A DNA stretch of 64,000 nt, from contig NZ_JABJVN010000002.1 in assembly GCF_013618475.1 (NCBI RefSeq), positions 1-64,000 of the forward strand, read 5' to 3'. The stretch comes from Saccharibacillus deserti. GTDB taxonomy: Bacteria; Bacillota; Bacilli; Paenibacillales; Paenibacillaceae. The position numbers and the translations under genes are program-made. Positions 54,371 through 63,037 of this stretch are shown piece after piece (the stretch's first letter is position 1; the number at the start of each line of letters is the position of its first letter). The notes beneath the pieces were generated by a model. It ran no database searches. It was not told the origin of the DNA and worked only from the letters and a program-made list of their open reading frames with translations.

Positions 54371-55504
54371 TTATGAGAGGCCTTTAAATAAATTCAATTG
54401 TTCTTTTGCTAGATTGGCCTCTAGGGAGATTCTGATGGTTTGGCGAGCCTCTTCCAAAGATTTACCAGCAGAACTCAACACATGACTTGGCTTACTAGAA
54501 CTACAAGCCGATCCAGAAGAAAGCGCAGCATAGTCAGCCAGTTTTTTAAGCAGCAGTTCATTATTCACTCCAATAAACTGCAAACTAATCAATCCAGGAA
54601 TCTTGTCTTTTTCGTCGCTGTTAAACTTGATCTTCCCGGATAGGTTAGTCTTGAAAATGTCTGTCAAGTACTGCTCAAGCTCGGTCAAACGCTGCACATT
54701 CTGTTTAAGATTCGCAGCAGCCAGCTCAGCAGCCTTACCTAGTCCAACTATGTTATGCACAGCAAGCGTCCCACTGCGGTAGTTATTCTCTTGCCCGCCG
54801 CCATGCATAAGAGGAGTCAATCGAGTGTAAATCTCTTTCGACTGCTTCCGAATGATCGCAGCTCCGATTCCTTTAGGGCCGCCCATCTTATGGCCAGAGA
54901 TCGAAAGGAAACGAATGCCTTTCAGCTTCTTTAAGTCTACAGGCACCTTGCCCATGACTTGGGTCGCATCCGTGTGGAAGAAGAGGCCATTCTGTTCAAA
55001 CAATGCAGAGAGCTCTGCCATCGGATTCAGCGAACCGATCTCGTTATTACCCCACATGATTGAAGTAAGAAGTGGCTGCGATTGCGCAGTCACTTCTTTT
55101 ACTTTTTCCACATCTACCCGTGCGTACTGGTCTACATCCATGAAGGATACATCATAGCCGCGTTCATTCAAGAAGTTGAAGGCCTCAATAACGGAAGGAT
55201 GTTCGACTTTAGTAGTCAGCAGCCGTTTATTGGCTCCATCTTCACGACCATAATAATCAGCAATGCCCTTGATAATCATGTTATTGCTTTCCGTAGCTCC
55301 GCTTGTAAAAACAACTTCGTCCGGATCGCAGCCAAGCAGCGATGCGACTTGCTCGCGGGCTTTGGCTACGGCTTTTTTGGCGTTTTCGGCCAACGAATAA
55401 AACTTGCTGGAAGGATTGCCGTATTCCTCTTGGAGATAGGGCATCATCGCTTCCAATACTTCAGTATGAATTTTGGTCGTTGCGCTATTGTCTAAGTAGA
55501 TCAT
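54371..55504 (-). CDS. dndA: Cysteine desulfurase DndA (IscS/NifS type)
   Basis: This 377-residue PLP enzyme has IYLDNSATTKIH at the N terminus, TSGATESNNMIIKG, HTDATQVMGKVPVDL, SGHKMGGPKGIGAAI (PLP-binding Lys) and SGSACSSSKPSHVL (active Cys). It takes sulfur from cysteine and passes it to DndC for DNA phosphorothioation. It could also serve general iron-sulfur assembly, but its place as the last gene of the dnd operon points to the modification system. It starts 18 bases after dndE. It converges with the DUF262 gene, leaving only 33 bases between the stops. Confidence 0.88.
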   Translation of the reverse strand: MIYLDNSATTKIHTEVLEAMMPYLQEEYGNPSSKFYSLAENAKKAVAKAREQVASLLGCDPDEVVFTSGATESNNMIIKGIADYYGREDGANKRLLTTKVEHPSVIEAFNFLNERGYDVSFMDVDQYARVDVEKVKEVTAQSQPLLTSIMWGNNEIGSLNPMAELSALFEQNGLFFHTDATQVMGKVPVDLKKLKGIRFLSISGHKMGGPKGIGAAIIRKQSKEIYTRLTPLMHGGGQENNYRSGTLAVHNIVGLGKAAELAAANLKQNVQRLTELEQYLTDIFKTNLSGKIKFNSDEKDKIPGLISLQFIGVNNELLLKKLADYAALSSGSACSSSKPSHVLSSAGKSLEEARQTIRISLEANLAKEQLNLFKGLS

Positions 55505-55522
55505 ATCGATCCCTACTTTCCA

Positions 55523-55900
55523 TTAGAGTAGTAAGGCACGCATAAAGCGTTCAAAATTCCCTGCACTTTTGTATTCGCCTGCAAGCGAACGAATACCGCG
55601 TTCCAGATGGGCGTTAAAGTACCCTGGGAAGTATTCTTCGTCCGATAGCTCTTTACCGGCTACTTGAGTAATTAAAGCCTTAAATACGTAATCGTACTCG
55701 CCTGTAACCGTATTACGATTGAGCACCAACCCATCCGAAAAGTCTTTCGTGATCGGTTCTACTTTTTCATTATGAATATTGTTGCGCAATGACAAACTGA
55801 CCGCATAACGGATCAAAATATTCGGCGTGATACCGGTAGAAGAGTGCAGTTGAGTCAAATTGTCTTTGGCATATTTGGATGTTCGTAGAGTGAAGTTCAT
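55523..55900 (-). CDS. dndE: DNA sulfur modification protein DndE
   Basis: This 125-residue protein matches DndE in size and in the N-terminal helix-rich part (NFTLRTSKYAKDNLTQLHSSTGITPNILIRYAVSLSL), which resembles DNA-binding proteins; DndE is reported to bind nicked DNA. The C terminus LERGIRSLAGEYKSAGNFERFM is basic. It overlaps dndD by ATGA, with GAGGAG upstream. Confidence 0.85.
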   Translation of the reverse strand: MNFTLRTSKYAKDNLTQLHSSTGITPNILIRYAVSLSLRNNIHNEKVEPITKDFSDGLVLNRNTVTGEYDYVFKALITQVAGKELSDEEYFPGYFNAHLERGIRSLAGEYKSAGNFERFMRALLL

Positions 55901-57900
55901 AGCGGGTTGCTCTCCTCACTAATATTAAAGTAGCGACCCTTCACAATTTTGGCGCTGTCGATCCCTTGATCGAATTCCAAAGTATACGTTCTTGCCGTAA
56001 TGTCTTTGAGCAGTTCGTATTGGTCGGTTGTCACTTCGGAGTCTGTCGTAAACATGAGTACCTGTTCACCGCATCTTGGGATGAAGTGCTGGATCAAAGC
56101 TCGTTTATGATCTTGGTCCAAGCGTCCCATCAAAGTATCAAAGACAAAAGGAAGTTTCCAACCCGAGACTTTGAACATAGCCCAGATCACGGTAAGCATC
56201 AGCATTTCTTTCTCGCCGGCGGATAAGCGTTCTTTGGTGATAGCGTGTTGTTCGCGATTATAGAGATGCAGCTCAAAGGTCGAGTGATCGATATGAATAC
56301 GGTCGATGTATTCTTTTTTGCGGAATAATATATTGACCATCTTGGTTGCTTCGTTCGCGACATCGTCCAGCTTTTTACGCCATTGCCGATCTCTGAAACG
56401 TTGACTGACCAGTAGTAGTTTTTCCGTCATAACAAACGAGTTCTCGGCTTTATGATATTCGCGAATCTTATCTGTAATCTTGTTAGATGCTAGGGTATGC
56501 AGACGAATAGTCTCGTTCGCTTCATGAATTTCTTTATTATATTGTTCGATCAATAAACGCAGCTGCTCGACGCGTTTCGTTTTCTTTTCAATCTGTTCCA
56601 AGATTTCTTTGAATTCGCTGGACTGGTCGTTCTTCTCGATTGCCTTTCGCAGTTTTTGAGACTCTGCAAGCATCTTGGCATTTTGATCGAAAAGATGAAT
56701 ATATTGCTTGGCATCGATTTTTTGAATCAGATTGAACAAGTTATAGATCTCGCTCCGCTGTGCAAACGAAGCCCGGTGGATCAATTGAACGTTCTCCGGC
56801 TGCATAATGTCTAGGATACCTTTATGTAGCTGTTCAATATTCAACTCGACATTCGTCTGTCCCGCCGCTCGTTGAAGTTGCACAACCAACTCATTCAGCT
56901 TGTTTTTTTCCAAGGCAGACGCCACGTATTCGAACGATTCATTTTCTTTCTCCAGATCAAGTTGCTCGACGACTTTGCTCAAGAGATCTCTGGTCATATA
57001 GAAGGGAAGGAGAGAAGTAGTGAACAAACGAATTTGCTCGCTATTTGCTTTTCTTCTATTCTCGATCCCGTTCACTTGAGCCAGTAGATTTTGTCGTTCG
57101 TCACGTTGCAGACCGCCGTGTTCGTCAAAGTCTTTCTTGTGCTGCTTGATCTCGTCTTGCAACCGTATCGATTCTTCGTCACTCAAGGCAATCGAACCGA
57201 TCTTTTCTTCGACAAAGGTCTGCAACTCCGTGATCTTGTCGATCAGCTTTTCTTGTTCTTCAATGTCTAATGCAGCACTTGCGTTTTTCTGCGAATATTG
57301 TATGCGATACGTCTGCAAGTCCTTCTCCAAGTTCATAAAAAGGTCTAAGTTGAACAGGATCTTGCCTGACTCGCTTAAATATTCAGGAATCTTCTCGTCG
57401 GAGACAATCCTGGAGATGTCTTCCCCGTCAAAAAGACAAAGCTCAAAAAGACGGGGAGGCATTTCTTCGCGTAGACGGTTCTGGAAATCGGACTTCTGCT
57501 GCTCATTTAATCGATTGCCGTCTTTTATAACTTCAAATTCTTCTCTGACTTTTCCTTTTTTGAAGTGCCAATGTCTTGTGAGTATATAGTTGGCTTTTCT
57601 AAATTCTTCTGTAGACGTATATTCAAGTCTAATCTGATAATCATTTTCCCCGCCTTGAATGGCTTTTCTATTTAATAGGGAATGAATTTTTTTGAAGTAA
57701 GGTTCGTTATCCGTCATAAATCCGTAGGCCATAGACCCAAATAATACGATCCGTAGCGATTCAAGAATTGTTGTCTTACCGGCACCATTTTTCCCGCCCA
57801 ATAGAACGACGTTACGCTCCTTATCTGTTCTAAAGTCAAAAGAGTGAGAAGTGCCATAGTAAGCGCCTATATTACGAAGCAACAGTTTGGTAATATGCAT
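55897..57900 (-). CDS. dndD: DNA sulfur modification protein DndD (SMC-like ATPase)
   Basis: This 667-residue protein has Walker A (LLGGKNGAGKTTIL, residues 35-44 for the core) in its N-terminal half and the ABC-type signature LSAGEKEMLMLTV plus Walker B PFVFDTLMGRLDQDH at the C terminus. A long coiled-coil region (about 200-480) lies between. This is the Rad50/SMC-like plan of DndD, which probably nicks or opens the DNA for sulfur insertion. No zinc-hook CxxC is seen. The start has AAAGGTGG upstream. Confidence 0.9.
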   Translation of the reverse strand: MHITKLLLRNIGAYYGTSHSFDFRTDKERNVVLLGGKNGAGKTTILESLRIVLFGSMAYGFMTDNEPYFKKIHSLLNRKAIQGGENDYQIRLEYTSTEEFRKANYILTRHWHFKKGKVREEFEVIKDGNRLNEQQKSDFQNRLREEMPPRLFELCLFDGEDISRIVSDEKIPEYLSESGKILFNLDLFMNLEKDLQTYRIQYSQKNASAALDIEEQEKLIDKITELQTFVEEKIGSIALSDEESIRLQDEIKQHKKDFDEHGGLQRDERQNLLAQVNGIENRRKANSEQIRLFTTSLLPFYMTRDLLSKVVEQLDLEKENESFEYVASALEKNKLNELVVQLQRAAGQTNVELNIEQLHKGILDIMQPENVQLIHRASFAQRSEIYNLFNLIQKIDAKQYIHLFDQNAKMLAESQKLRKAIEKNDQSSEFKEILEQIEKKTKRVEQLRLLIEQYNKEIHEANETIRLHTLASNKITDKIREYHKAENSFVMTEKLLLVSQRFRDRQWRKKLDDVANEATKMVNILFRKKEYIDRIHIDHSTFELHLYNREQHAITKERLSAGEKEMLMLTVIWAMFKVSGWKLPFVFDTLMGRLDQDHKRALIQHFIPRCGEQVLMFTTDSEVTTDQYELLKDITARTYTLEFDQGIDSAKIVKGRYFNISEESNPL

Positions 57901-57918
57901 GAAAAACTAATCCACCTT

Positions 57919-59409
57919 TTATAGATGCAAGAAGTCTTGCTTCAAAGTTTTGTCGAACGCTTGGAACAGTCCCCGTCTGACTTTGACTCCGGAGAAATCT
58001 TTTTCTACCGAAATCAGCTTTTTGAGAACGCTAAGGTTTACGCCTTCTTCTTGGCAAAGAGTCTCCAGATCGGTCAATTGATCATCTTTGAACACCGGGC
58101 GGTCATTGTGATCCCAATCGTAAACTTCGCCGGTTTCTTCTTCTACGATTCTAGGCAGGCTATCTTCCCATTGCAGATCGGCGTGCCAGTATTTGCGGAT
58201 TTCTTTCAGTTCTTCTACAGTGATTAACTCCATTGACGGATCATGCAATTCACGAATCAATTTTTGCGTACGCAGCAGCTCTCTGAGGATCTCTTCGCGA
58301 GCCTTGATCGTAAATGGACCTACACCCAAGCGTTTAAGTTCGTCTCCATCTTGGATGAGAATATCCAACTCTTCGACAGTCGCCAGATTGATGCTGTTCT
58401 CTTCCAAATAAGCTTTCAAGTTTTCTTTGAGTACGACTTCTTGTCCGCTCAGCTCATCATTAAAAGGAAGCAAGTAGACTTCACCGTTCATCCGTTGTTT
58501 CTGTCTCTTGGACTTATCTTCGCGAATTTGAACAAGGAAAGCTCTGAAATCATAAAGAGGACGCAGCCAATCTACGCCGTTATTAATAAAACCGCTGAGC
58601 GCTTTGTCTTCACTGACTACGGTGCACGTCCAGCAGCCGAAGCGGCTGTTCCCGCAAGAGCCGGCGCTTTCTTTCACTTCTTTGTCTACAATCAAAGGGC
58701 ATTCGCTGTTCGAACTTTGGTAAAGTTCAAGCAGCTCATTGTTGTCGTCGCCCCAAGGAGATTCATACTGAAGCAAGAATTCCCATACGTCATCGACATG
58801 GAAAGTACGGATCGGCGCAAAAACAAAAGCATTTCTCAATGTGGAGTGACGCATAAGCTTTTTGCCTTCGATCGTGTGCGATTGCATAACGGCGGCACGA
58901 GTCGCGCTTTCCGAATCGCGAACGCCCAGCAACATGATGACTTCACCAAATTGATCGACTTTATCCAAAATAAAACGGTTGGCAGGCTCGATTTTCAAGC
59001 GATCCGTACACCATCTGAACTTTTGACGCGGAGTCGGGTAACCTTTGCCGATGATCGAAGACCAGAAAGTTTGATCGACTTTTGGACGAACTTTTTGCGT
59101 TTCAAAAGGCAGGCCGAGTTCGAGTGCTTTTTCCTGAATACGCCCTAACGTACGAGTAATCTTGTCAATAATAAGTGGAGTCTCCACTTGAGTGTCCGAA
59201 GAGATCACGTAGACTTTTTTATGCAGTTGGGATGACTCTAATTCTTGCAGCGCTTGGAAGACTAGTTGAACGACGGCAGTCGAGTCCTTGCCACCGCTGA
59301 ATCCGACTACCCAAGGGCGTTCGTCCATCAGATAAACTTCTTTTACAAGTTCTTTGGCTTCCGTAAATTTGGTGCCTGTATTAAATATGTTAAGTCCGAA
59401 ATCAACCAT
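57919..59409 (-). CDS. dndC: DNA sulfur modification protein DndC (PP-loop ATP pyrophosphatase)
   Basis: This 496-residue protein has the PP-loop SGGKDS (residues 38-43 in VVGFSGGKDSTAVVQLV), which activates sulfur or phosphate with ATP. Conserved cysteines KFRWCTDRLK and CGNSRFGCWTC are positioned to hold the Fe-S cluster known in DndC. It resembles PAPS reductases. The start ATG 59409 has AAGGAGG nine bases upstream and overlaps the dndB stop by eight bases; a longer frame would overlap dndB more and has no ribosome site. Confidence 0.92.
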   Translation of the reverse strand: MVDFGLNIFNTGTKFTEAKELVKEVYLMDERPWVVGFSGGKDSTAVVQLVFQALQELESSQLHKKVYVISSDTQVETPLIIDKITRTLGRIQEKALELGLPFETQKVRPKVDQTFWSSIIGKGYPTPRQKFRWCTDRLKIEPANRFILDKVDQFGEVIMLLGVRDSESATRAAVMQSHTIEGKKLMRHSTLRNAFVFAPIRTFHVDDVWEFLLQYESPWGDDNNELLELYQSSNSECPLIVDKEVKESAGSCGNSRFGCWTCTVVSEDKALSGFINNGVDWLRPLYDFRAFLVQIREDKSKRQKQRMNGEVYLLPFNDELSGQEVVLKENLKAYLEENSINLATVEELDILIQDGDELKRLGVGPFTIKAREEILRELLRTQKLIRELHDPSMELITVEELKEIRKYWHADLQWEDSLPRIVEEETGEVYDWDHNDRPVFKDDQLTDLETLCQEEGVNLSVLKKLISVEKDFSGVKVRRGLFQAFDKTLKQDFLHL

Positions 59410-60493
59410 TTTGAGAAGCCTCCTTGAATCTATTTTCAATTTTCTGTTCTTGTTCGGTGAGCGGGAGTCCTATTTTGGACTTAATTAAGTTTGCCGTTAG
59501 TTGAATCGTTTCACCGTTCTTATTGATGCGGCCCGTATTGCTATAAGCGCGACCTTGCCAATCGGTCTTGTTCTCCCGATTCCAATCGATATCGTTCAAG
59601 CGATGAATATACGTTTCCCATTCATCGGGATGATTAAGGTAAAGGTAGTAGCCGACGTTCCCAAGAGACTCCAGGAAGATGCCATGCCCTACAATGGAAT
59701 GAATACGCAGCTCTCTCGGTGAAATTTTCTTTTCTAAAACGTCTTGCCACTCTGGGATTGAGGTGCATAACAGCTTCCAGAACGTCGTAACAAATTCTTT
59801 TTCTTGTTCCGAGATCAGATCGCCTTTGCGCTTATTGATGAGACGGGACGTTGTGTTGAATATGTGGTTCAGCGCGAACAGCTTAGGCGAGTTTTTGGAC
59901 AAAGATACTTTTTCGCGATCCGTATAGCGCTCCAGTAAAGGAAGCTCCGAAATTAAGCTCTTCGTAATCAGGGAAAGCTGATCGCGGTGGTCGTACAAAA
60001 TGCCGATCGAAGACGTAGTGTTCACCGCGTGTCTATTGAGATCGGAAAACATCTGCTGAGAACGAGTTAGCCCCAAATCATGAAAAAAGACCACTGAGAT
60101 TGTCTCATCGCCAAGGTCGGGAGAGATCTTCAGGGCTTCTTCGATAGCAGCTCTACGGTGTTGGCCGTCGTTGATCAGAAATTTGGAATCGAGAGAAATG
60201 TTTAGATAACCGACGTCTTTAAGGTCTTTGGAAGCTTCCTTGAACTTCATATCTCCGTCCACCGATGCGGTTAAAGAGGAGAATATGTAGTCTTTCGGAT
60301 TTTCTAAAATATAGTTTGTGATGTCGGGAACCCGCGATTTGTTCATCAGACGTTGTGCGCGATGCTCAGCCGGAATCTCTTCTTCATCAAATAGAAAGAT
60401 TCTAGGGATGAGGCGTAACGGGCACATGACGGTATAGAATTCTCTACCCGCCTGGATGCCTCGGAGTGCAGGGAAAGTATAACTGAAGTTCAT
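59402..60493 (-). CDS. dndB: DNA sulfur modification protein DndB, probable operon regulator
   Basis: This 363-residue protein has the DGQHR motif of its family (FLINDGQHRRAAIEEAL) and the region FHDLGLTRSQQMFSDLNRHAV. In Salmonella, DndB represses the dnd operon by binding TACG/CGTA palindromes in its promoter; similar words lie just upstream of this gene. It is not needed for sulfur insertion itself. ATG 60493 has AAAGGAG eight bases upstream; an earlier ATG at 60499 touches that site. Confidence 0.9.
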   Translation of the reverse strand: MNFSYTFPALRGIQAGREFYTVMCPLRLIPRIFLFDEEEIPAEHRAQRLMNKSRVPDITNYILENPKDYIFSSLTASVDGDMKFKEASKDLKDVGYLNISLDSKFLINDGQHRRAAIEEALKISPDLGDETISVVFFHDLGLTRSQQMFSDLNRHAVNTTSSIGILYDHRDQLSLITKSLISELPLLERYTDREKVSLSKNSPKLFALNHIFNTTSRLINKRKGDLISEQEKEFVTTFWKLLCTSIPEWQDVLEKKISPRELRIHSIVGHGIFLESLGNVGYYLYLNHPDEWETYIHRLNDIDWNRENKTDWQGRAYSNTGRINKNGETIQLTANLIKSKIGLPLTEQEQKIENRFKEASQNG

Positions 60494-60508
60494 CAGCATT
60501 CTCCTTTA

Positions 60509-60536
60509 TTACGTACGTAATTACGTTCTTTGTACG
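60509..60536 (-). promoter_or_regulatory. Overlapping TACG/CGTA palindromes, candidate DndB operator
   Basis: TTACGTACGTAA (60509-60520) and ACGTAATTACGT (60515-60526) are perfect, overlapping palindromes, and another TACG stands at 60533. One spacing (TACG at 60510, ten bases, CGTT at 60524) nearly equals the TACG-N10-CGTA motif I recall for Salmonella DndB. They lie between the -10 box and the dndB ribosome site. Confidence 0.6.
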
Positions 60537-60539
60537 TGT

Positions 60540-60568
60540 ATTCTACTCCAATAGTATTGAGTCATCAA
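60540..60568 (-). promoter_or_regulatory. Sigma-A promoter of the dndBCDEA operon
   Basis: On the minus strand TTGATG, a 17-base spacer and TAGAAT precede dndB by about 47 bases. Both hexamers differ only slightly from consensus. Confidence 0.65.
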
Positions 60569-60569
60569 G

Positions 60570-60960
60570 AGAACAGTGACAATTTTTCGTGTACATTTTA
60601 CTGAATTTGATTTAACATAAACGCTATTTCGTATACATCAGCTAGTTTTCCGGCATTTGTAATCTTCCATATATAGAACCGAGTATATCGATTTCGCTAT
60701 TTTATATACAAAGGGAAAGTGAATTGTATACTGGTAAAGTCATAATCATATTTTCGAGGGAGAATTGTATACGCTTACGCAAAAACGTCTTTTATTCCAA
60801 TTTATATCTTTTGACTACGAAAATGTAGAAGAGTGCTGAAAGAACAAGACATGCAAATATATAAGAGATATGAAGCCTGGCTGCGCGGCATGGTTGCGAA
60901 TATCGGCTGCATGTACATTTTGAACGGCGGGCCTAAATTTATATAAAACCGAATCAGATA
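60570..60960. other. AT-rich gene-free stretch at the right end of the island
   Basis: No convincing gene is seen. The word GAATTGTATAC occurs at 60721-60731 and 60762-60772, and an inverted GTATAC lies at 60631-60636. A short frame near 60810-60946 (ending MVANIGCMYILNGGPKFI) could be a remnant of a core gene, but it is too short to call. GC content rises again toward 60880-60950, which marks the island edge. Confidence 0.5.
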
Positions 60961-60961
60961 C

Positions 60962-61003
60962 AAAAAAAGCTTGCCCCTTCACAAAGAGAGGCGAGCTTTT
61001 TTA
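60962..61003. terminator. Bidirectional rho-independent terminator
   Basis: AAAAAAAGCTTGCC pairs with GGCGAGCTTTTTT with one wobble. It ends the leftward gene at 61013. Confidence 0.8.
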
Positions 61004-61012
61004 TTTAAAAAA

Positions 61013-61369
61013 TCACATCGACCAGGCTGCTTTGGGAATCCGGTATTTAAAGTAACTTTCATCGTTCTTCTGAACATAGATGTAAGGCGGATTATCGGGA
61101 GCGGCAGCAAGTTTGTACACGATAAGATCCGCATGGGTTTCATGGCTGAGGGGTTCCAAGTCAATGGACTGAAGATTCTCGGTATCGACGTAAGCAAGGG
61201 TGGCGCTGCGCCATTCGATTGAGGGAGCATTGGCGATTATCCGTCTGATGCTGTTGAACGAACCGACATGGCCTGTGATAAAAATGGCAAATTCGATAAC
61301 CCCATACAGCAGCAGGCCAACAATAAATACAGCCGCTGATTTTTTACTTTTTTCATAAAAGAACTCCAA
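61013..61369 (-). CDS. Small membrane-anchored protein of unknown function
   Basis: This protein of about 118 residues has one membrane helix (SAAVFIVGLLLYGVIEFAIFI) and a small outer domain (ATLAYVDTENLQSIDLEPLS; PPYIYVQKNDESYFKYRIP). The start is uncertain: TTG 61369 lies directly against AAGGGGG, too close for a normal site, while the nearby ATG is in another frame. The gene follows the FAD monooxygenase gene by ten bases and is probably co-transcribed. No family is recognised. Confidence 0.5.
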   Translation of the reverse strand: MEFFYEKSKKSAAVFIVGLLLYGVIEFAIFITGHVGSFNSIRRIIANAPSIEWRSATLAYVDTENLQSIDLEPLSHETHADLIVYKLAAAPDNPPYIYVQKNDESYFKYRIPKAAWSM

Positions 61370-61379
61370 CCCCCTTACC

Positions 61380-62606
61380 TCAAGTCCGCTGCACCAACCG
61401 AATCTCCGGCAGCTCCTGCTGCTTCTTGGCAATCGGATTGAAGCGGGAAGCGACTTTGCGGACGGGGCCTAGGCTGGCGATCCGGATCAGGGTGCGGATG
61501 GTGCCGACTCCGATTCTGGTTTTGGGATAGACCAGGTTGGGCACTCCGGGAGGCAGCTGCTGGGCTTTGTCGATCAGCGGGCGCATCCACTGTTCATACT
61601 GTTCGAGATAAGGCTGCAGATCGCCGGATTGCCGAGTACCGGATTCCTGCGGCGGAGCCTGCGAGAGGAACGAAGCCAGTACGTATCCGCCGATCAGCGC
61701 AAGCGACGAACCGCCGCCTCCGATCGGCGTGACGCACCAGGCGGCGTCACCCATGACGCACGTCCGGCCTGTAGACCAACGGGTCATCATGATTTGCGTC
61801 AAGTAGTCGAAGTAGACGTCCCGTGAAGTAGCGAAGCCGTCGACGACGCGCTGCGTCTGCCAGCCGGCGCCTTCGAAGACGCGTCGCAGTTCGGCGCGGG
61901 CCTGATCGTTCGGCAGGGAAGCGAAGTTCCGGTCTTTGCTCGTAAAAGCAAGCGTAGCGCGGATCGTGCCCTGATTGTCCGGGCGCAGCGAGACCTGGCG
62001 CCGGTCCGGAGCCGTGTACCAGCGCCACCAGCGGTCGTCTTCGGCGGTGCGCTCGATCGTGCCGTAAGCGATGTTCAGACCCAGTTCGCGCCGGGAGACG
62101 CCGCCTGCGAACACGCTGTCCCGCGTTCTCGACCGTACGCCTTCGGCGATGATGAGCAGGTCGTAGATTTCTTTTTGGCCGGAATGCAGATCAATCTCGA
62201 CGCTCTCCTCATGGTTGTGTACGTGCTCGATCCAGTCTCCGAAGCGGATCGAGACTTCAGGCGGGAGCGCCTCCAGAATGAGGCGGGCCAGGTCTCCGCG
62301 CAGGATCTCCAGTTCGGCGGTCAGACCGTCCGTCCCCCGGACCGGGAAAGCCCCGACGGTGCGCCCTTTGTCGTCGACGAACGCGGTGCCTTCTTCGGTC
62401 GTCGTTTGGGCGCGCACTTGGTCTTCGAGTCCCATTTTGGCTAATACTTCACGGCCCAGGCCGCGTACGTCGATATTTTGTCCGCCATCCCGGAAAGCTT
62501 CGGCGCGTTCGAGCACGGTTACGGCCCAGCCGGCTTGGCTCAACCAGTATGCTGCGCCGAGGCCGGCAATGCTTCCTCCGGAAATGAGCGCTGTTCGTGT
62601 GGACAT
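61380..62606 (-). CDS. FAD-dependent monooxygenase (PHBH/TetX-like)
   Basis: This 408-residue enzyme has the FAD-binding GxGxxG variant (ALISGGSIAGLGAAYWLSQAG), the DG motif LLIIAEGVRSRTRD, and CVMGDAAWCVTPIGGGGSSLALIGGYVLA near the C terminus. These are standard for group A flavoprotein hydroxylases. It hydroxylates an unknown aromatic or antibiotic substrate with NAD(P)H. GAGGAG precedes the ATG. Confidence 0.88.
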   Translation of the reverse strand: MSTRTALISGGSIAGLGAAYWLSQAGWAVTVLERAEAFRDGGQNIDVRGLGREVLAKMGLEDQVRAQTTTEEGTAFVDDKGRTVGAFPVRGTDGLTAELEILRGDLARLILEALPPEVSIRFGDWIEHVHNHEESVEIDLHSGQKEIYDLLIIAEGVRSRTRDSVFAGGVSRRELGLNIAYGTIERTAEDDRWWRWYTAPDRRQVSLRPDNQGTIRATLAFTSKDRNFASLPNDQARAELRRVFEGAGWQTQRVVDGFATSRDVYFDYLTQIMMTRWSTGRTCVMGDAAWCVTPIGGGGSSLALIGGYVLASFLSQAPPQESGTRQSGDLQPYLEQYEQWMRPLIDKAQQLPPGVPNLVYPKTRIGVGTIRTLIRIASLGPVRKVASRFNPIAKKQQELPEIRLVQRT

Positions 62607-62723
62607 GGTCGTTCTCCTCTCGATGTGGGACTGGCGTACGGATCAAAGGATCGGGAATAAAGGGTGCCAGATAGAGAGGCAGCTAGAGACATCTTACCCG
62701 CAGCCGGGTTGGTGAAACGAAGC

Positions 62724-62900
62724 TTAGAATAGGCGCCGCTTACAGCCGAATTGATAGTCCCTGCCCCGTATGTAAGAGGTGCTGTCTTCGATCGAAGTCA
62801 GCGAGCGGCGGGGGCCTATTTTAACGTACAGATAATAAGGGTTGTGTTTGGCATCCAGCAGGGTCACTTCGTGCATGTCCCGCATACGCTTCTTTTTCAT
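62724..62900 (-). CDS. 58-residue basic protein of unknown function
   Basis: The minus-strand frame reads MKKKRMRDMHEVTLLDAKHN and then PYYLYVKIGPRRSLTSIEDS before ending FGCKRRLF. An excellent AAGGAG lies before the ATG at a normal distance, and the frame is free of rare codons. The NPYYLYVKIGPRRSL pattern looks like a compact beta domain. No known family. It lies alone between divergent genes. Confidence 0.6.
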   Translation of the reverse strand: MKKKRMRDMHEVTLLDAKHNPYYLYVKIGPRRSLTSIEDSTSYIRGRDYQFGCKRRLF

Positions 62901-63037
62901 TTTTATACTCCTTGGATAAAGTGCGGAAATTCTTTCTTATCCCCTAAATTCCCTGCTTTGGCTACAAATCCTTTTCTTCCATCGTCTAGACAAGAACCGG
63001 TAAGCCGGACGAATCGATAGATCCCGGTCATGAAGGA

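Noticed and set aside
60765-60836. A 23-codon frame starting at TTG after GAGGGA
   Set aside because: It is too short, has no recognisable sequence and lies in AT-rich repeat DNA.
43168-60958. Attachment-site direct repeat (GATACAAA) at both island ends
   Set aside because: The shared word is only eight bases and no integrase gene is present; chance is a sufficient explanation.
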